DNA from: VAZQ01 sp963817015
GTDB taxonomy: Bacteria > Pseudomonadota > Alphaproteobacteria > Rhizobiales > Xanthobacteraceae
Assembly (NCBI GenBank): GCA_963817015.1
Contig: CAWFMV010000019.1
Span: 496,001-560,000 of the forward strand
DNA length: 64,000 nucleotides
Direction: 5' to 3'
The position numbers and the translations under genes were made by a program. Under the pieces are notes generated by a model, which had not been told where the DNA came from, made no database searches, and saw only the letters and a program-made list of their open reading frames with translations. Every line of letters starts with the position of its first letter. The first letter of the stretch is position 1. Below are positions 1 through 9,896 of the stretch, one piece after another.

Positions 1-371
1 AACAGGACGAAGTCGGCGACCGCATTGTGAATAACGCGATCGATGGCGTTACCGGCGGCCCCGCCGATGATCAGACCCAGGGAAACCGCGGTCAGCCGGG
101 AGCCCGCCCGCGCCAGCCACAGCATGAGCAGCGCGACCGCCGCTACCTTGATGGCCAGCAAGACCCATTGGCCGAACGGGCCCTCCTGCTGGAACAGGCC
201 ATAGCTGATGCCCTTGTTCCAGGTCATGACCAGGTCGAGGAACGGTGTCAGCCTCACCGGCGCCCGCGCCGGCAGCTCGAAGACGTAGAGCAGCCAGAGC
301 TTCGAGGCCTGGTCGACGGCGGCACTGAGCACCGCCACCACGAGGCCGAGACGTGTCAGCGGTCCCCACAT
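1..371 (-). CDS. lspA: Lipoprotein signal peptidase, 3'-truncated by window edge
   Basis: LspA is an inner-membrane aspartic peptidase that removes the signal peptide from prolipoproteins after Lgt has lipidated them. Reading the minus strand from the ATG at 371 gives 124 residues before the edge. The first transmembrane helix is at about residues 7-27 and contains the AAVDQASK motif. The conserved FLDLVMTWNKGISYGLF block follows at about 44-60. The two catalytic aspartates are in GNAIDR (D111) and in the terminal ADF (D120). About 40 C-terminal residues lie outside the window. The start is 11 bases after the ileS stop, and ileS-lspA is a common bacterial gene order. The reading frame is intact. 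Confidence 0.95.
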   Translation of the reverse strand, partial: MWGPLTRLGLVVAVLSAAVDQASKLWLLYVFELPARAPVRLTPFLDLVMTWNKGISYGLFQQEGPFGQWVLLAIKVAAVALLMLWLARAGSRLTAVSLGLIIGGAAGNAIDRVIHNAVADFVL

Positions 372-381
372 CGGCCCTAAC

Positions 382-3377
382 CTACACTGCGGCGCCGCTG
401 TGCGCCGCGTCCCATTCGCGCAGCGCCTTGGCGTCGCGCGGCGTGACGTCCGGGAAGCCAGGCTCCGAGCCGACGCTCGGCAGGATCTTCCACGAGCGCG
501 CGCAGCGCTTGCCCTCCGCGCGCCGCACCTCGACCGCGACGCCCGCCACATCCTCGAGCCTGAAGGCATCCGCCGGCGCCTTCGGCCTCGACCAGGGTGG
601 CAGCCGACGTGATCGAGATCTCGGCAAGATCGATATCGACCACCGCTTCGAACAGCTGCGGGTTGGTGACGTACACCATCGGGGCGGCCTCGAGCGACGA
701 ACCGATGCGCTTGGCGGCACGCTCGATCTCGAGCGCGCCGGTGACGACGCGCCGTACCATGCGCACCTTGCGCCATTTTTCGGCCAGCGTGTCGTTGCGC
801 CAGGACGATGGAACTTCGGGGAACTGCTCCAGATGCACCGAGCCGTCGGCCGACGGATAGCGCGCGAGCCAGGCTTCCTCGGCCGTGAACGGCAGCATCG
901 GAGCAAGCCAGGTCACCGTGGCGCGGAACACATGGTCGATCACGGTCAGCGCAGACCTGCGCGTCACCGAGGAGATCGGATCGCAATAGAGCGCGTCCTT
1001 GCGGATGTCGAAATAGAACGCCGAGAGATCCGACGTCATGAAGGCACTGAGCGCGGCGAAGATGCGCTTGTAGTCGAACTCCGCATAGGCGTGGCGCACC
1101 AGCACATCGAGCTCGCTCAGGCGATGCAGCATCAGCCGCTCGAGCTCTGGCATCCGCTCATAGCGGGTCGACGTCCTCGGGACGGAAATGCGCCAGCGAG
1201 CCCAGCATCCAGCGGATGGTGTTGCGCAGCTTGCGATAGGTCTCGACGGTGGTCTTGAGGATCTCCGGGCCGATGCGCAGGTCGTCGGCATAGTCGGAGG
1301 CGCAGGCCCACATGCGCAGGATGTCGGCGCCTGACTGGCTCGATCACCTGCTGCGGCGCTGTCGACGTTGCCGAGCGACTTCGACATCTTGCGCCCGTTC
1401 TCGTCGAGCACGAAGCCGTGGGTGAGCACGACGTCATAGGGTGCGACGCCGCGCGTGCCGCAGCTTTCGAGCAGCGAGGACTGGAACCAGCCGCGATGCT
1501 GGTCGGAGCCTTCGAGATACATCACCGTGTCGCTGCCGCCATCCTGCTTGCGCCTGATGCCGGCGAGGCTTGGGAAGTTCTTCGGGTCCTCCAGCACGAA
1601 GGCGTGCGTCGAGCCCGAATCGAACCAGACGTCGAGGACGTCGTCGACCTTCTCCCACGGCTCGTTGGCGAGCTCGCCCAGGAAGCGCTCGCGCGCGCCC
1701 GGCGCATACCAGGCGTCGGCGCCTTCCTTTTCAAAGGCGTCAGCGATGCGGATGTTGACGCGCGCATCGTCGAGGATATCGACCTCGCCGTCGCCCTTCT
1801 CGCGCACGAACACCGTGATCGGCACGCCCCAGGCGCGCTGGCGCGAGATCACCCAGTCGGGCTTGCTCGCGATCATGCCGTTGATGCGGTTCTCGCCCGC
1901 GGCCGGCACCCAGCGGGTCGCTTCGATGGCGCGGCGCGCGCGCGGGCGCGCAGCGTATCGGTCCGCGCCGAGCGCCACTCCGCGATCGGCTTGTCCATCG
2001 CGATGAACCATTGCGGCGTGTTGCGGAAGATCACCGGCTTCTTGGAGCGCCAGGAATGCGGATACTGGTGCTTGAGCCGTCCGCGCGCGATGATGTTGCC
2101 GGCCTCGGCCAGGGCCTTGATGACGGCCTCGTTGGCGTCACCCTTGTCGCCCTTGTCGGTGAGCACGCGCTTGCCGGTGAAGCCCGGGGCCTGGTCGGTG
2201 AGCGGCCGTCGGCGTCGACCGTGTAGGGGATCGTGGTGTCGATGCCAGCGCGCCGCGAGCGCGCGCGCGTTCGCGATCCAGACGTCGAAGTCTTCGCGGC
2301 CGTGGCCGGGCGCGGTGTGCACAAAACCGGTGCCGGTATCGTCGCTGACGTGATCGCCATCGAGCATCGGGACCGCAAAGTCGTAGCCGCCGCCGAGGCG
2401 CCTGGAGCGGATGCGCCAAGGTGAGGTTCGCCAGATTATCGGCGGTGAGCGGAGCAAGCTTCTTGAAGGCGGTGACGCGACACTGCCGAAGCACCTCGAC
2501 CACGAGCGCGTCCGCCAGCACGAAACGGTCGCCAACCTTGGCCCAGTTGTCGTCCGGGGCGTCGATCACCTCGTAGAGGCCATAGTCGATCTTGGGCGAA
2601 TAGCTGATCGCGCGGTTGCCCGGGTATCGTCCAGGGCGTCGTGGTCCAGATGACGATCGACGCTCCCTTGAGATCATCGCGGTTCGTCGCCGCGATCGGA
2701 AACTTCACCCACACCTGGTCCGACACATAATCTTCGTATTCGACCTCGGCTTCTGCGAGTGCCGTCTTCTCCACCACCGACCACATCACCGGCTTGGAGC
2801 CGCGATAGAGGGTCTCGTTTTTCGCGAATTTCATCAGCTCGCGCGCGATCTGCGCCTCGGCCGCGAACGCCATGGTGGAGTAGGGATGGTCCCAGTCGCC
2901 CTCGACGCCAAGCCGCTTGAACTCCTCGCGCTGCACGCCGAGCCAGTGCTCGGCCGAGGCCCGGCACTCGCGCCGGAACGCGATCATGGCGGCCGGGTCG
3001 GAGAGGTCGGGCTTCGGCTTGCCCTTGGCGCGGTAGTTCTCCTCCTCGATCTTCCATTCGATCGGCAGGCCATGGCAGTCCCAGCCCGGCACATAGTTGG
3101 AATCGAAGCCCAGCATCTGCTGGCTGCGCACCACCACGTCCTTGAGCACCTTGTTGAGCGCGTGCCCGATATGGATGTTGCCGTTGGCGTAGGGCGGGCC
3201 GTCGTGCAGCACGAATTTCGTCCGGCCCTTGGAGGCCTCGCGCAGGCGGGCGTAGAGGCCGATCTTGGCCCAGCGCGCCAGCATTTCGGGCTCCTTCTGC
3301 GGAAGGCCCGCGCGCATGGGGAAGTCGGTTTTCGGTAGAAATAGCGTCTCGCTGTAGTCGCGGGCGGCGTCGGTCAT
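382..3377 (-). CDS. ileS: Isoleucyl-tRNA synthetase, full length but with multiple frameshifts
   Basis: IleRS charges tRNA-Ile in the cytoplasm. The N-terminal frame (from ATG 3377) has the HIGH signature in NIHIGHAL at residues 67-74 and WTTTPWTIPG at the start of the editing region. The middle carries GTGFVHTAPGHG and RQRAWGVPI. The KMSKS loop is read as GRKMSKSLGN near 1390, followed by the anticodon-binding domain. The reading frame changes near 2630, 2400, 2230, 2200, 1930, 1335, 1170 and 580, yet the recognisable blocks cover the protein end to end and the total length (about 999 codons) is normal. Because the gene is essential and no paralogue is seen, I infer sequencing or assembly indels rather than a real pseudogene. 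It leads an ileS-lspA operon. Confidence 0.93.
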
Positions 3378-3432
3378 GACCTTACCAGGGATAGAGGTGG
3401 CGGCTTAAGGGTTCGGCTATCCCGGTCCTCCG

Positions 3433-3448
3433 TTGACCGAATGGTCAG
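3433..3448. promoter_or_regulatory. Palindromic operator-like site upstream of ileS
   Basis: The 16-base sequence TTGACCGAATGGTCAG has arms TGACC and GGTCA around four bases. It resembles the TTGACC-N4-GGTCAA layout known for some TetR-family regulators such as RutR. It lies 56 bases upstream of the ileS start. No regulator gene is adjacent, so the assignment is only by resemblance. Confidence 0.3.
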
Positions 3449-4109
3449 GCGGAGGCCGGGCTCATAATGGGCGCCGACCCGATCAGACCGAGAGCTGCAA
3501 GGCATGCCGTCATGGCGGCTTACTACCAGATTGCCGGTGCTGCGGAAAGGTCGCTTTCCCAAGCCCTCAATTGGGAGGCCCGCGGGCCCGGCGAGTCGAT
3601 GGCTTTGGCCGCAGTGACAAAAGCCAATCCAGAAAAAAGCAAAACCGTCCGGTCAGCCCGAGCCACCAAGCTCAAGCCTCGGGAGCGCGCTTGCCATCTT
3701 CAGCGTACCGGGGCCCACTTGGCCCCGCCCCGATGGCGGGGCTTTTTTGTTTCGGCCTCATCGTTGCTCGCGCCTCATCCGTTCGGTCATTCGGGGCAAG
3801 GCTCGCCTGCTTTCACGGGCGCGCTGGTATTAATTTACGTGTTGCCGATTTGCGCCAACGCTCTGGAGTTTCGTCGCCTCCGCTAATTGGATGACGCCTC
3901 AGAGCAGGTCGATCTGACACAACACGTGGCAATTGTTGCGCCAACGCAAGCTTCACGCGTTGTCAGAAGGGGCAAATCCCATGTCAGTAGGTAACGGGCC
4001 ACGGCATCGTCGCAAAGCCTCGCAACAGAACAGACGAGTGTTGCGCGCTCGCGACAGCGGCGCTGGTCGTTTCGTAGTACGCGGAGACGGAAATTGCGGG
4101 GGGCGTGGC
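3449..4109. other. Long non-coding interval between ileS and the autotransporter gene
   Basis: About 660 bases carry no open frame with recognisable protein content. A GC-rich hairpin with a T tract at 3723-3748 could end a plus-strand transcript arising in this interval, so a small RNA is possible. I could not match it to a known RNA family by eye. Codons upstream of 4110 in the autotransporter frame do not look like protein. Confidence 0.4.
3723..3748 (+). terminator. Rho-independent terminator
   Basis: The arms CCCCGCC and GGCGGGG flank a five-base loop and are followed directly by CTTTTTT. No plus-strand gene ends nearby, so it may close an unannotated short transcript. Confidence 0.7.
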
Positions 4110-5991
4110 GTGAATCATGTATTGCGTTTTCTAGCGCTTGGCGCCGCCGTTGCGGTCTCGAGCCCGGCTTCAGCACAAAACATCAATCAGTTCGTTGGCT
4201 TCGGTGACAGCACCATCGACTCGGGCTGGTACCGCAACAATATTGTGGGCGGCGTGCCGTTCGCGGGCGGTGGCAATAACTTCAATACCCTGTTCCCGGG
4301 CGCGGTTCAGGAGGGGGCCGGACGTGCGACCACCAGTCCCGGTCTGATGTCGAGCGAGCTGCTCGCGGGCTTTTTCGGCACGACCGCCAATCCGGCCAAC
4401 ACGCCTGGCGGCACCAACTATGCAACCAGCGGCGCCCGCAACAACGAGGTGAATAACCCAGGCGACGGCCTTTTTACCCAGGCCGTGCCTACCGTCACGC
4501 AGATCAACAACTATCTCGCCGCGAATGGCGGTGTTGCGAATCCCAACGCGCTCTACTTGATCAGTTCCGGCGGCAACAACGTTTCCTTTGCGACCGACAA
4601 CCTCCCGCTCAACCAGCGGGTCGCCTATGTGACCCAGGCCGCCAAGGATGAGGTCGCGGCGGTCGTGAAGCTTAAGACTGCGGGCGCGCTCTACATCATT
4701 ATTCCGAACCTGCCTGAAATCATTCGGCGGCGCGAATGCGCAGACCCTGCGTGCAGCCTATAACACTGCGCTGTGGAACGGACTGGCGACGGCTGGTGTC
4801 AATTTTATCCCAGCCGACTTCAACGGCCTGCGGAAGGAGATCGAAGCCAAGCAGATGGCCTTCGGCTTCACAACCGTCAGCATCAATGATCCAGCTTGTG
4901 CGCCCGTCCTCCCCGTGAACGCCTCTGCGCTACTCTGTGCCACCAGCAAGGCTCCTCTCATTGAGCCGAATGCGGACCAGACGCACTTGTTCGCAGACGC
5001 GGAGGGGCACTTCACGACCAAGGGTCAGAAGATTGTCGCCGACTACTACTACAGCCTTGTGATTGCGCCGAGCCAGATCTCGCTGCTCGCCGAGAATCCA
5101 GTCAAGAGCCGTTCCGCCACCATCGATCTGATCATGAATCAGATTCCGATCTCGCAGCGTACGCGTGGGCCGGCCGGCTTCAACGTCTGGGCATCCGGTG
5201 ATGTGTCGCGGCTGAAGGTCGACCAGCCGGTGGGCTTCATCGGCGAAAGCGCGACGCCCACGCAGGTGACGGCTGGCATCGACACCATGACGAGCGGCGG
5301 CATCCTGCTGGGAATGGCCGTATCGGCAGGAACCAAGAAAGCAAGCTTCAGCCAGGGCGGCAGCTTTACGCAAGACGAGTTCGCGGTGAGCGGCTACACC
5401 GCCGCGACGCTTGGGCCGATCTGGGCCAACATGATTGGAACATTTGGTGCGCTCCACTACGACGTCAATCGCATCGTGCCGCTTGGCCCTGTGCTGGAGC
5501 AGAACAACACGACCACCAACGGAACCAACATGTCGTTTTCGGTCCGCACCGGCTACAATGCCGTTGTCGGCCCGCTCACCCACGGCCCGGTCATTGGCCT
5601 CACGTTGCAGTCGGTTCACATCGACGGCTTCACCGAGAGCGGCAATGTCACCAGCCTCGCCTTCGGCGACCAGTATCGCCATTCCTCGGTCGGTGTGCTC
5701 GGCTATCAGGCGAGCTTCGACTTCGGCATGTTCCAACCGTTTGCGAAAGTGCTGTGGAACCACGAGTTCGTCTCGCACGACCGCCTGGTCACCGCGTCGC
5801 TGACCTCCACGGTGGCACCAAGCTATTCGCTGCCTGCCGTCGACCTGGGCAGGGACTGGGCTTCGGCAACCGCCGGCGTTTCGGTGGGACTCGGAAAGGG
5901 AGTGACCGGGCTTGTGTCATTCACTGGCCAACTCGGACAGGACAAGGTGACGAACTACGGCGGTCAGGTCGGCGTCAACGTCGCGTTCTGA
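4110..5991 (+). CDS. GDSL-type autotransporter esterase/lipase, one frameshift
   Basis: This is a surface-exposed esterase of the EstA type: a signal peptide, a GDSL hydrolase passenger and a C-terminal autotransporter beta-barrel. The GTG at 4110 is chosen because a G-rich ribosome site (4098-4103) lies just upstream and the frame then gives a normal signal peptide ending near SPASA-QN. Block I is VGFGDSTIDSG with the nucleophile Ser in GDS. Block III appears as SSGGNN. Block V is the DQTHLF Asp-His dyad. The last 270 or so residues have alternating barrel strands ending in VGVNVAF, with a terminal Phe typical of outer-membrane proteins. A single inserted base near 4717 splits the frame at NLPE/SFGG. 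The passenger substrate is unknown. Confidence 0.85.
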
Positions 5992-6013
5992 GATCAGGCT
6001 CTGTTGATCTTCC

Positions 6014-6043
6014 GACCCGTCGCGGCGCAAGCCGCGGCGGGTC
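6014..6043 (+). terminator. Strong stem-loop after the autotransporter gene
   Basis: The arms GACCCG-T-CGCGGC and GCCGCG-G-CGGGTC flank a GCAA loop, 22 bases after the stop codon. No T tract follows, so this could be an RNA-stabilising hairpin or a factor-dependent terminator. Confidence 0.5.
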
Positions 6044-6220
6044 GTCGCTGTATGGGGGGCGGGTGGGGCGGATGGGCGCTTCGCTCGCGCTCCGCGCTGC
6101 GAAATCACTTCTCATCCAGCGGGAGCGCACCGACGGGCGGAAGGCTCGTTGACCGGACCCCTGCATCGGGGCAACATCCTTTGGTTGATAACCTTTGTTC
6201 GCGCGATGGGGAGGAAAACC

Positions 6221-7045
6221 ATGCAGCGAATTCTTGCCTTGCTGGCGATCGGCGTCTGCACCAACGCTCTCGTCAGCTTCTCGGCCGCCGCGCAAGGTGC
6301 GCCGGAAGTGACACTCACCCGCTTCGAGTGCGGCACCAACCAGGCTCCGACGGAAGTCAATCTGCGCTTCTCCGATACGTATTCATATGGCGATCTGAAA
6401 CTGCAGTTCGTCTTCAGCTGCTATCTGATCAAGCATGGCAACGAGTACATGGTCTGGGACACCGGCCACTCGATGAGTGCCGGTGCGGTCGCCCCGAAGG
6501 TGAGCCTTGTCGACCTCCTGGGGCAGCTCAACGTGAAGCCGGATCAGATCAAGTACGTCGGCATCAGCCACTATCATGGCGACCACATTGGGCAGGTCGC
6601 CTCCTTCCCGAAGGCGACGCTCTTCATCGGCAAAGGCGATTGGGATGCGCTGACCAGCGCGAAGCCGGGTCCCGGCGTGAACCCCGAGCCGTTCGCGAAC
6701 TGGATCAAGGGCGAGGGCAAGGTTGAGCCGCTGCCCCTGGACAAGGATGTGTTTGGCGACGGCACCGTGATCGTGCTGAACACGCCCGGCCATACGCCCG
6801 GTCATCACAGTCTGTTGGTGAAGCTGCCGCAGACCGGCAACGTGCTGCTCACCGGCGATCTCGCTCACTTCCGCGAGAACTATGAGAACAACGGCGTGCC
6901 CTCCTTCAACGTCAGTCGCGCCGACACGGTGGCGTCGATCGATCGCTTCAAGAAGATCGCCGCCAATCTGAAGGCGACTGTCGTCATCCAGCACGATGCG
7001 CGCGACATCACCAAGTTGCCGGCATTCCCGGCCGCTGCGAAGTAG
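6221..7045 (+). CDS. Secreted metallo-beta-lactamase-fold hydrolase, N-acyl homoserine lactonase-like
   Basis: The ATG at 6221 follows a clear ribosome site (GGGGAGGA, 6208-6215) and opens a signal peptide ending near FSAAAQG. The metal-binding motif HYHGDH matches HxHxDH. Later ligands fit GHTPGHH and the TGDLAH segment, with a final QHDARD histidine. The layout (WDTGHS early, about 250 mature residues) is that of the AttM/AiiA-like lactonase group, which opens homoserine lactone rings. A general MBL-fold hydrolase is equally possible, since substrate cannot be read from sequence. Predicted periplasmic export is unusual for lactonases acting on intracellular signals. A hairpin terminator follows at 7075. 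Confidence 0.85.
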   Translation: MQRILALLAIGVCTNALVSFSAAAQGAPEVTLTRFECGTNQAPTEVNLRFSDTYSYGDLKLQFVFSCYLIKHGNEYMVWDTGHSMSAGAVAPKVSLVDLLGQLNVKPDQIKYVGISHYHGDHIGQVASFPKATLFIGKGDWDALTSAKPGPGVNPEPFANWIKGEGKVEPLPLDKDVFGDGTVIVLNTPGHTPGHHSLLVKLPQTGNVLLTGDLAHFRENYENNGVPSFNVSRADTVASIDRFKKIAANLKATVVIQHDARDITKLPAFPAAAK

Positions 7046-7074
7046 CGCTATTGCACAGATGGACGTGTTAATTT

Positions 7075-7096
7075 GGAGGGCGCCCAGGCGCCCTCC
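7075..7096 (+). terminator. Hairpin terminator after the MBL-fold gene
   Basis: Perfect 10-base arms GGAGGGCGCC and GGCGCCCTCC are separated by CA and followed by a short T-rich stretch (ATGCTTTTGG). It sits 30 bases after the stop codon. Confidence 0.7.
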
Positions 7097-7190
7097 ATGC
7101 TTTTGGCGCCTCCTCGCTCTTGGAGCGCCATGAAACATTGCTAAAGATCGCTATCGTTGCTGACCACTGTTCTCGAGCGGGAGGCGCCCC

Positions 7191-8168
7191 ATGCGGATTG
7201 CCCGGATCATGGCCATAGTGGCGATGCTTCTGGCGGGGATCGCGCCCGCTCTGGCGCAGAGCTGGCCCACCCGGCCGATGACCCTGGTGGTTCCGTTTGC
7301 GGCCGGTGGCACATCGGATGTCATTGCGCGGCTGCTGGCCGAGGGCCTGCGGGCGCAGCTTGGGCAGCCGGTGCTGGTCGAGAACGTGGGCGGCGCCGGC
7401 GGCATGGTCGGCGGGAGCCGCGTCGCCAAGTCGCCGCCGGACGGCTACCAGATGGTGCTCGGCAATGTCGGCACCCACGCGCAGAACCAGTCGCTCTACA
7501 AGAGGCCGCTCTACAACGTCGTAACCGACTTTGCGCCGGTCGCGCTCGTCACCGACCAGTCGCTCGTGCTGGTCGCCCGCAAGGACTTTCCGGCCAGCAA
7601 TCTGCGCGAGTTTACAGCCTACGCAAAAGCCAATCAGGCGCAGCTGCAATATGGCTCCGCCGGCATCGGCGGCTCCAATCATTTGGCCTGTGCGCTGCTC
7701 AACTCGGCGCTCGGGATCAACATCACGCACGTTCCGTATCGCAGCGGCGCTCAGGCGATGCAGGACATGCTGGCAGGCCGCATCGACTACCAGTGCCCGA
7801 GCGCGCCGGTGGCGCTGCCACAGATCGACGCCGGAACCGTGAAAGCGTTCGCGATCTTGAGCCGGAATCGCTCGGCGAGCATGCCAAGCCTGCCGTCCGC
7901 GCACGAGCAGGGGCTGACCGATTTCGACATCCCGACCTGGTACGCGCTGTTCCTGCCCGCCGGCACGCCCAAGAGCATCGTGCAGCAGCTTAATCAGGCG
8001 ACGGTCGCGACCCTGGCGAATCCTTCGGTGCAACAGCGGCTCAAGGACATCGGCTCCGATCTGGTCCCGCCCGAGCGCATGACGTCCGATTATCTCGGCA
8101 CGTTCATCGCGGCCGAAGTTGAAAAATGGTCGAAGATCATCAAGGCGAACGGCATCTCGCTCGAGTAA
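7191..8168 (+). CDS. Bug/TctC-family periplasmic solute-binding protein
   Basis: Bug proteins bind carboxylates or aromatic acids for tripartite tricarboxylate transporters. The start ATG 7191 has GGGAGG upstream and opens a signal peptide ending near PALAQSW. Family marks are WPTRPMTLVVPFAAGG near the mature N-terminus, VENVGGAGG with SPPDGY, GSAGIGGSNHLACALL, and the THVPYRSGAQAMQDMLAG segment. The length of 325 residues is normal and the frame is intact. No TctA or TctB membrane gene is adjacent, so it is an orphan binding protein that would share a transporter encoded elsewhere or serve in sensing. It converges on ribF. Confidence 0.92.
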   Translation: MRIARIMAIVAMLLAGIAPALAQSWPTRPMTLVVPFAAGGTSDVIARLLAEGLRAQLGQPVLVENVGGAGGMVGGSRVAKSPPDGYQMVLGNVGTHAQNQSLYKRPLYNVVTDFAPVALVTDQSLVLVARKDFPASNLREFTAYAKANQAQLQYGSAGIGGSNHLACALLNSALGINITHVPYRSGAQAMQDMLAGRIDYQCPSAPVALPQIDAGTVKAFAILSRNRSASMPSLPSAHEQGLTDFDIPTWYALFLPAGTPKSIVQQLNQATVATLANPSVQQRLKDIGSDLVPPERMTSDYLGTFIAAEVEKWSKIIKANGISLE

Positions 8169-8189
8169 CGCGTTCCACTCTCTCCGTTC

Positions 8190-8209
8190 GTCCCCGCGGA
8201 AGCGGGGAC
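8190..8209. repeat. REP-like palindrome
   Basis: The arms GTCCCCGC and GCGGGGAC flank GGAA in the gap between convergent genes. The same core occurs inside rlmJ at 34511, so it is a dispersed repeat. It may also act as a bidirectional terminator. Confidence 0.75.
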
Positions 8210-8222
8210 CCAGCGCAATAGA

Positions 8223-9221
8223 TCATCCCGCGACCTCGCCCAGCGTTGGAAACGCGTCGCCTGAGCGCGCGAGCGCAATCCGGGCGACACGGCTGTCCTC
8301 GTCCATGCGGCGTACGAGCTCGTCGACGCTGTCGAGCTTGAGCTCGTGCCGGATCCAGTCGATGAAGGCGACGTCGATCGTCTGGCCATAGAGGTCACCG
8401 GAGAAATTGAACAGGAACACTTCCAGCAGCACAGTGCCGACGTCGAACATCGGCCGGCGCCCGAAGCTCGCCACCCCGTCGTAGCGGTGACCCCCGATGC
8501 CGACGCGCACCGCATAGATGCCATGGCGCAGCCCGCAGGACGGGTCGAGCCGCAGGTTGGCGGTCGGATAGCCGAGCTCGCGGCCGCGCTTGTCGCCGTG
8601 CACGACCTCGCCGCTGACGAACCAGGGATAGCCAAGCGAGCGTGCCGCCTCCTTGACGTGGCCGGCCGCAAGCGCCGCGCGGATCGCGCCGGATGAAATA
8701 CGCTCTCCTTCGGGCGCGACTGCCGGCACGATATCGACGGCGAAATGCCGCCGCCCGCCTTCGGCGGCGAGCAGGTCGGGCGTGCCGGCGCGGTTCTTGC
8801 CGAAGCGGAAGTCATAGCCGATGGCGGCGCCCGCGATCCCGAGGCGATGCAGCAGCACGTCGTTCACGAAGTCCTCGGGCGCAGGCTCCGCGAGCGCGGC
8901 GTCGAAGGTCAGCACGATTGCGCCGTCGAGCCCGGTGCCGGCGAACAGGCGCAGCTTGGCGCGCTCGTCGGTCAGGCGGAACAGCGGCTCCTGCGGCCGG
9001 AAGAAGCTGCGCGGATGCGGCTCGAAGGTCAGCGCCGCAGCCGGCCGGCCGAGTGCACGCGCGCGGCTGAGAGCCGCAGCGATCACGGCGCGGTGGCCGC
9101 GATGCACACCGTCGAAATTGCCGATGGCGACGACGGCGCCCTTGAGGCTGGGGTCGGGGCGGCCGGTCCCGCGCTGAACCACGAACGACGGATTGGAGCT
9201 TGAGATGGACCTGGAGGTCAT
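8223..9221 (-). CDS. ribF: Bifunctional riboflavin kinase / FAD synthetase
   Basis: RibF phosphorylates riboflavin to FMN and adenylates FMN to FAD. The N-terminal FAD synthetase domain has the GNFDGVHRGH motif at about residues 34-43 and the TFEPHPRSFF block. The ISSGAIR motif lies near 175. The C-terminal flavokinase domain carries GDKRGRELGYPTANL, then GIYAVRV and the FLFNFSGDLYG segment. The length of 332 is normal and the frame is intact. In many relatives ribF sits directly upstream of ileS; here about 4.8 kb of accessory genes separates them. An alternative start a few codons downstream is possible. Confidence 0.95.
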   Translation of the reverse strand: MTSRSISSSNPSFVVQRGTGRPDPSLKGAVVAIGNFDGVHRGHRAVIAAALSRARALGRPAAALTFEPHPRSFFRPQEPLFRLTDERAKLRLFAGTGLDGAIVLTFDAALAEPAPEDFVNDVLLHRLGIAGAAIGYDFRFGKNRAGTPDLLAAEGGRRHFAVDIVPAVAPEGERISSGAIRAALAAGHVKEAARSLGYPWFVSGEVVHGDKRGRELGYPTANLRLDPSCGLRHGIYAVRVGIGGHRYDGVASFGRRPMFDVGTVLLEVFLFNFSGDLYGQTIDVAFIDWIRHELKLDSVDELVRRMDEDSRVARIALARSGDAFPTLGEVAG

Positions 9222-9338
9222 TGCGCGTGCCTTCCCGGTAGCCGCTCAGCGACCCACTCGCAGCAATGTTCCACTATGGTCAAGAAATCGTTGGCTTGAT
9301 GCAAGGACATCCCCCGTTGGCGCTCGCTACACCGACAA

Positions 9339-9355
9339 TTAACCGGATATTCAAC
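9339..9355. promoter_or_regulatory. CtrA-like binding site upstream of the cheY-like gene
   Basis: TTAACCGGATATTCAAC resembles the alphaproteobacterial CtrA box TTAA-N7-TTAA, with one mismatch in the second half-site. It lies 114 bases before the receiver gene. CtrA often controls motility genes, so the position makes sense, but this is resemblance only. Confidence 0.25.
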
Positions 9356-9468
9356 GAGGTTTGCTAGGGGGCTAGGTGGGGCAGGGGCGGTTGCGGCCAG
9401 ATGGCCGAGATGCTCCCACCCGGTGGAGTGTCCGAAGTCCAGCCCGCGTAAGGCGCGGCCATTTGAGT

Positions 9469-9873
9469 ATGACCATGGCTATTGACCTGTCGATGCCCAT
9501 CCTCATCGTCGATGACTACGCGACCATGATCCGCATTTTGCGCAATCTCCTTGGCCAGATCGGCTTTGAGAACATCGACGACGCCTCCGATGGTTCCGGA
9601 GCGCTGACCAAGATGCGCTCACGCAAATATGGGCTCGTGATCTCGGATTGGAATATGGAGCCGATGACCGGGTACGATCTGCTGCGCGAGGTGCGGTCGG
9701 ACCCCGAGCTTGCCGGAACCCCGTTCATCATGGTCACGGCTGAATCCAAGACCGAGAACGTCATCGCGGCCAAGAAGGCCGGGGTCAACAACTATATCGT
9801 CAAGCCGTTCAATGCGCAGACCCTGCAGCTCAAGATCGAGGCGGTCTTTGGGAGCGCGCCGGCGGCTAGTTAG
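9469..9873 (+). CDS. CheY-like single-domain response regulator
   Basis: A stand-alone receiver domain of 134 residues. The acidic pair is D15-D16 in LIVDDY, the phosphoacceptor is D60 in VISDWNM, with T90 in MVTAES and the conserved K112 in IVKPF. The EPMTGYDLL segment is typical of CheY chemotaxis regulators that bind the flagellar switch. No kinase or output domain is adjacent. The ATG at 9469 gives the expected short N-terminus; ATG 9475 is an alternative. It lies between ribF and a HAD-hydrolase gene and is transcribed away from ribF. Assignment as a chemotaxis CheY rather than another single-domain receiver is probable. Confidence 0.85.
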   Translation: MTMAIDLSMPILIVDDYATMIRILRNLLGQIGFENIDDASDGSGALTKMRSRKYGLVISDWNMEPMTGYDLLREVRSDPELAGTPFIMVTAESKTENVIAAKKAGVNNYIVKPFNAQTLQLKIEAVFGSAPAAS

Positions 9874-9896
9874 GGACGTACAACCTATCGTCCCGG

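Noticed and set aside
382..3377. ileS as a true pseudogene
   Set aside because: All blocks are present in order with normal total length, and the gene is essential with no second copy seen; indel errors are more likely.
3449..3748. 6S RNA or tRNA in the ileS upstream interval
   Set aside because: I could not fold the stretch into a closed 6S-like rod or find a cloverleaf; only the terminator is clear.
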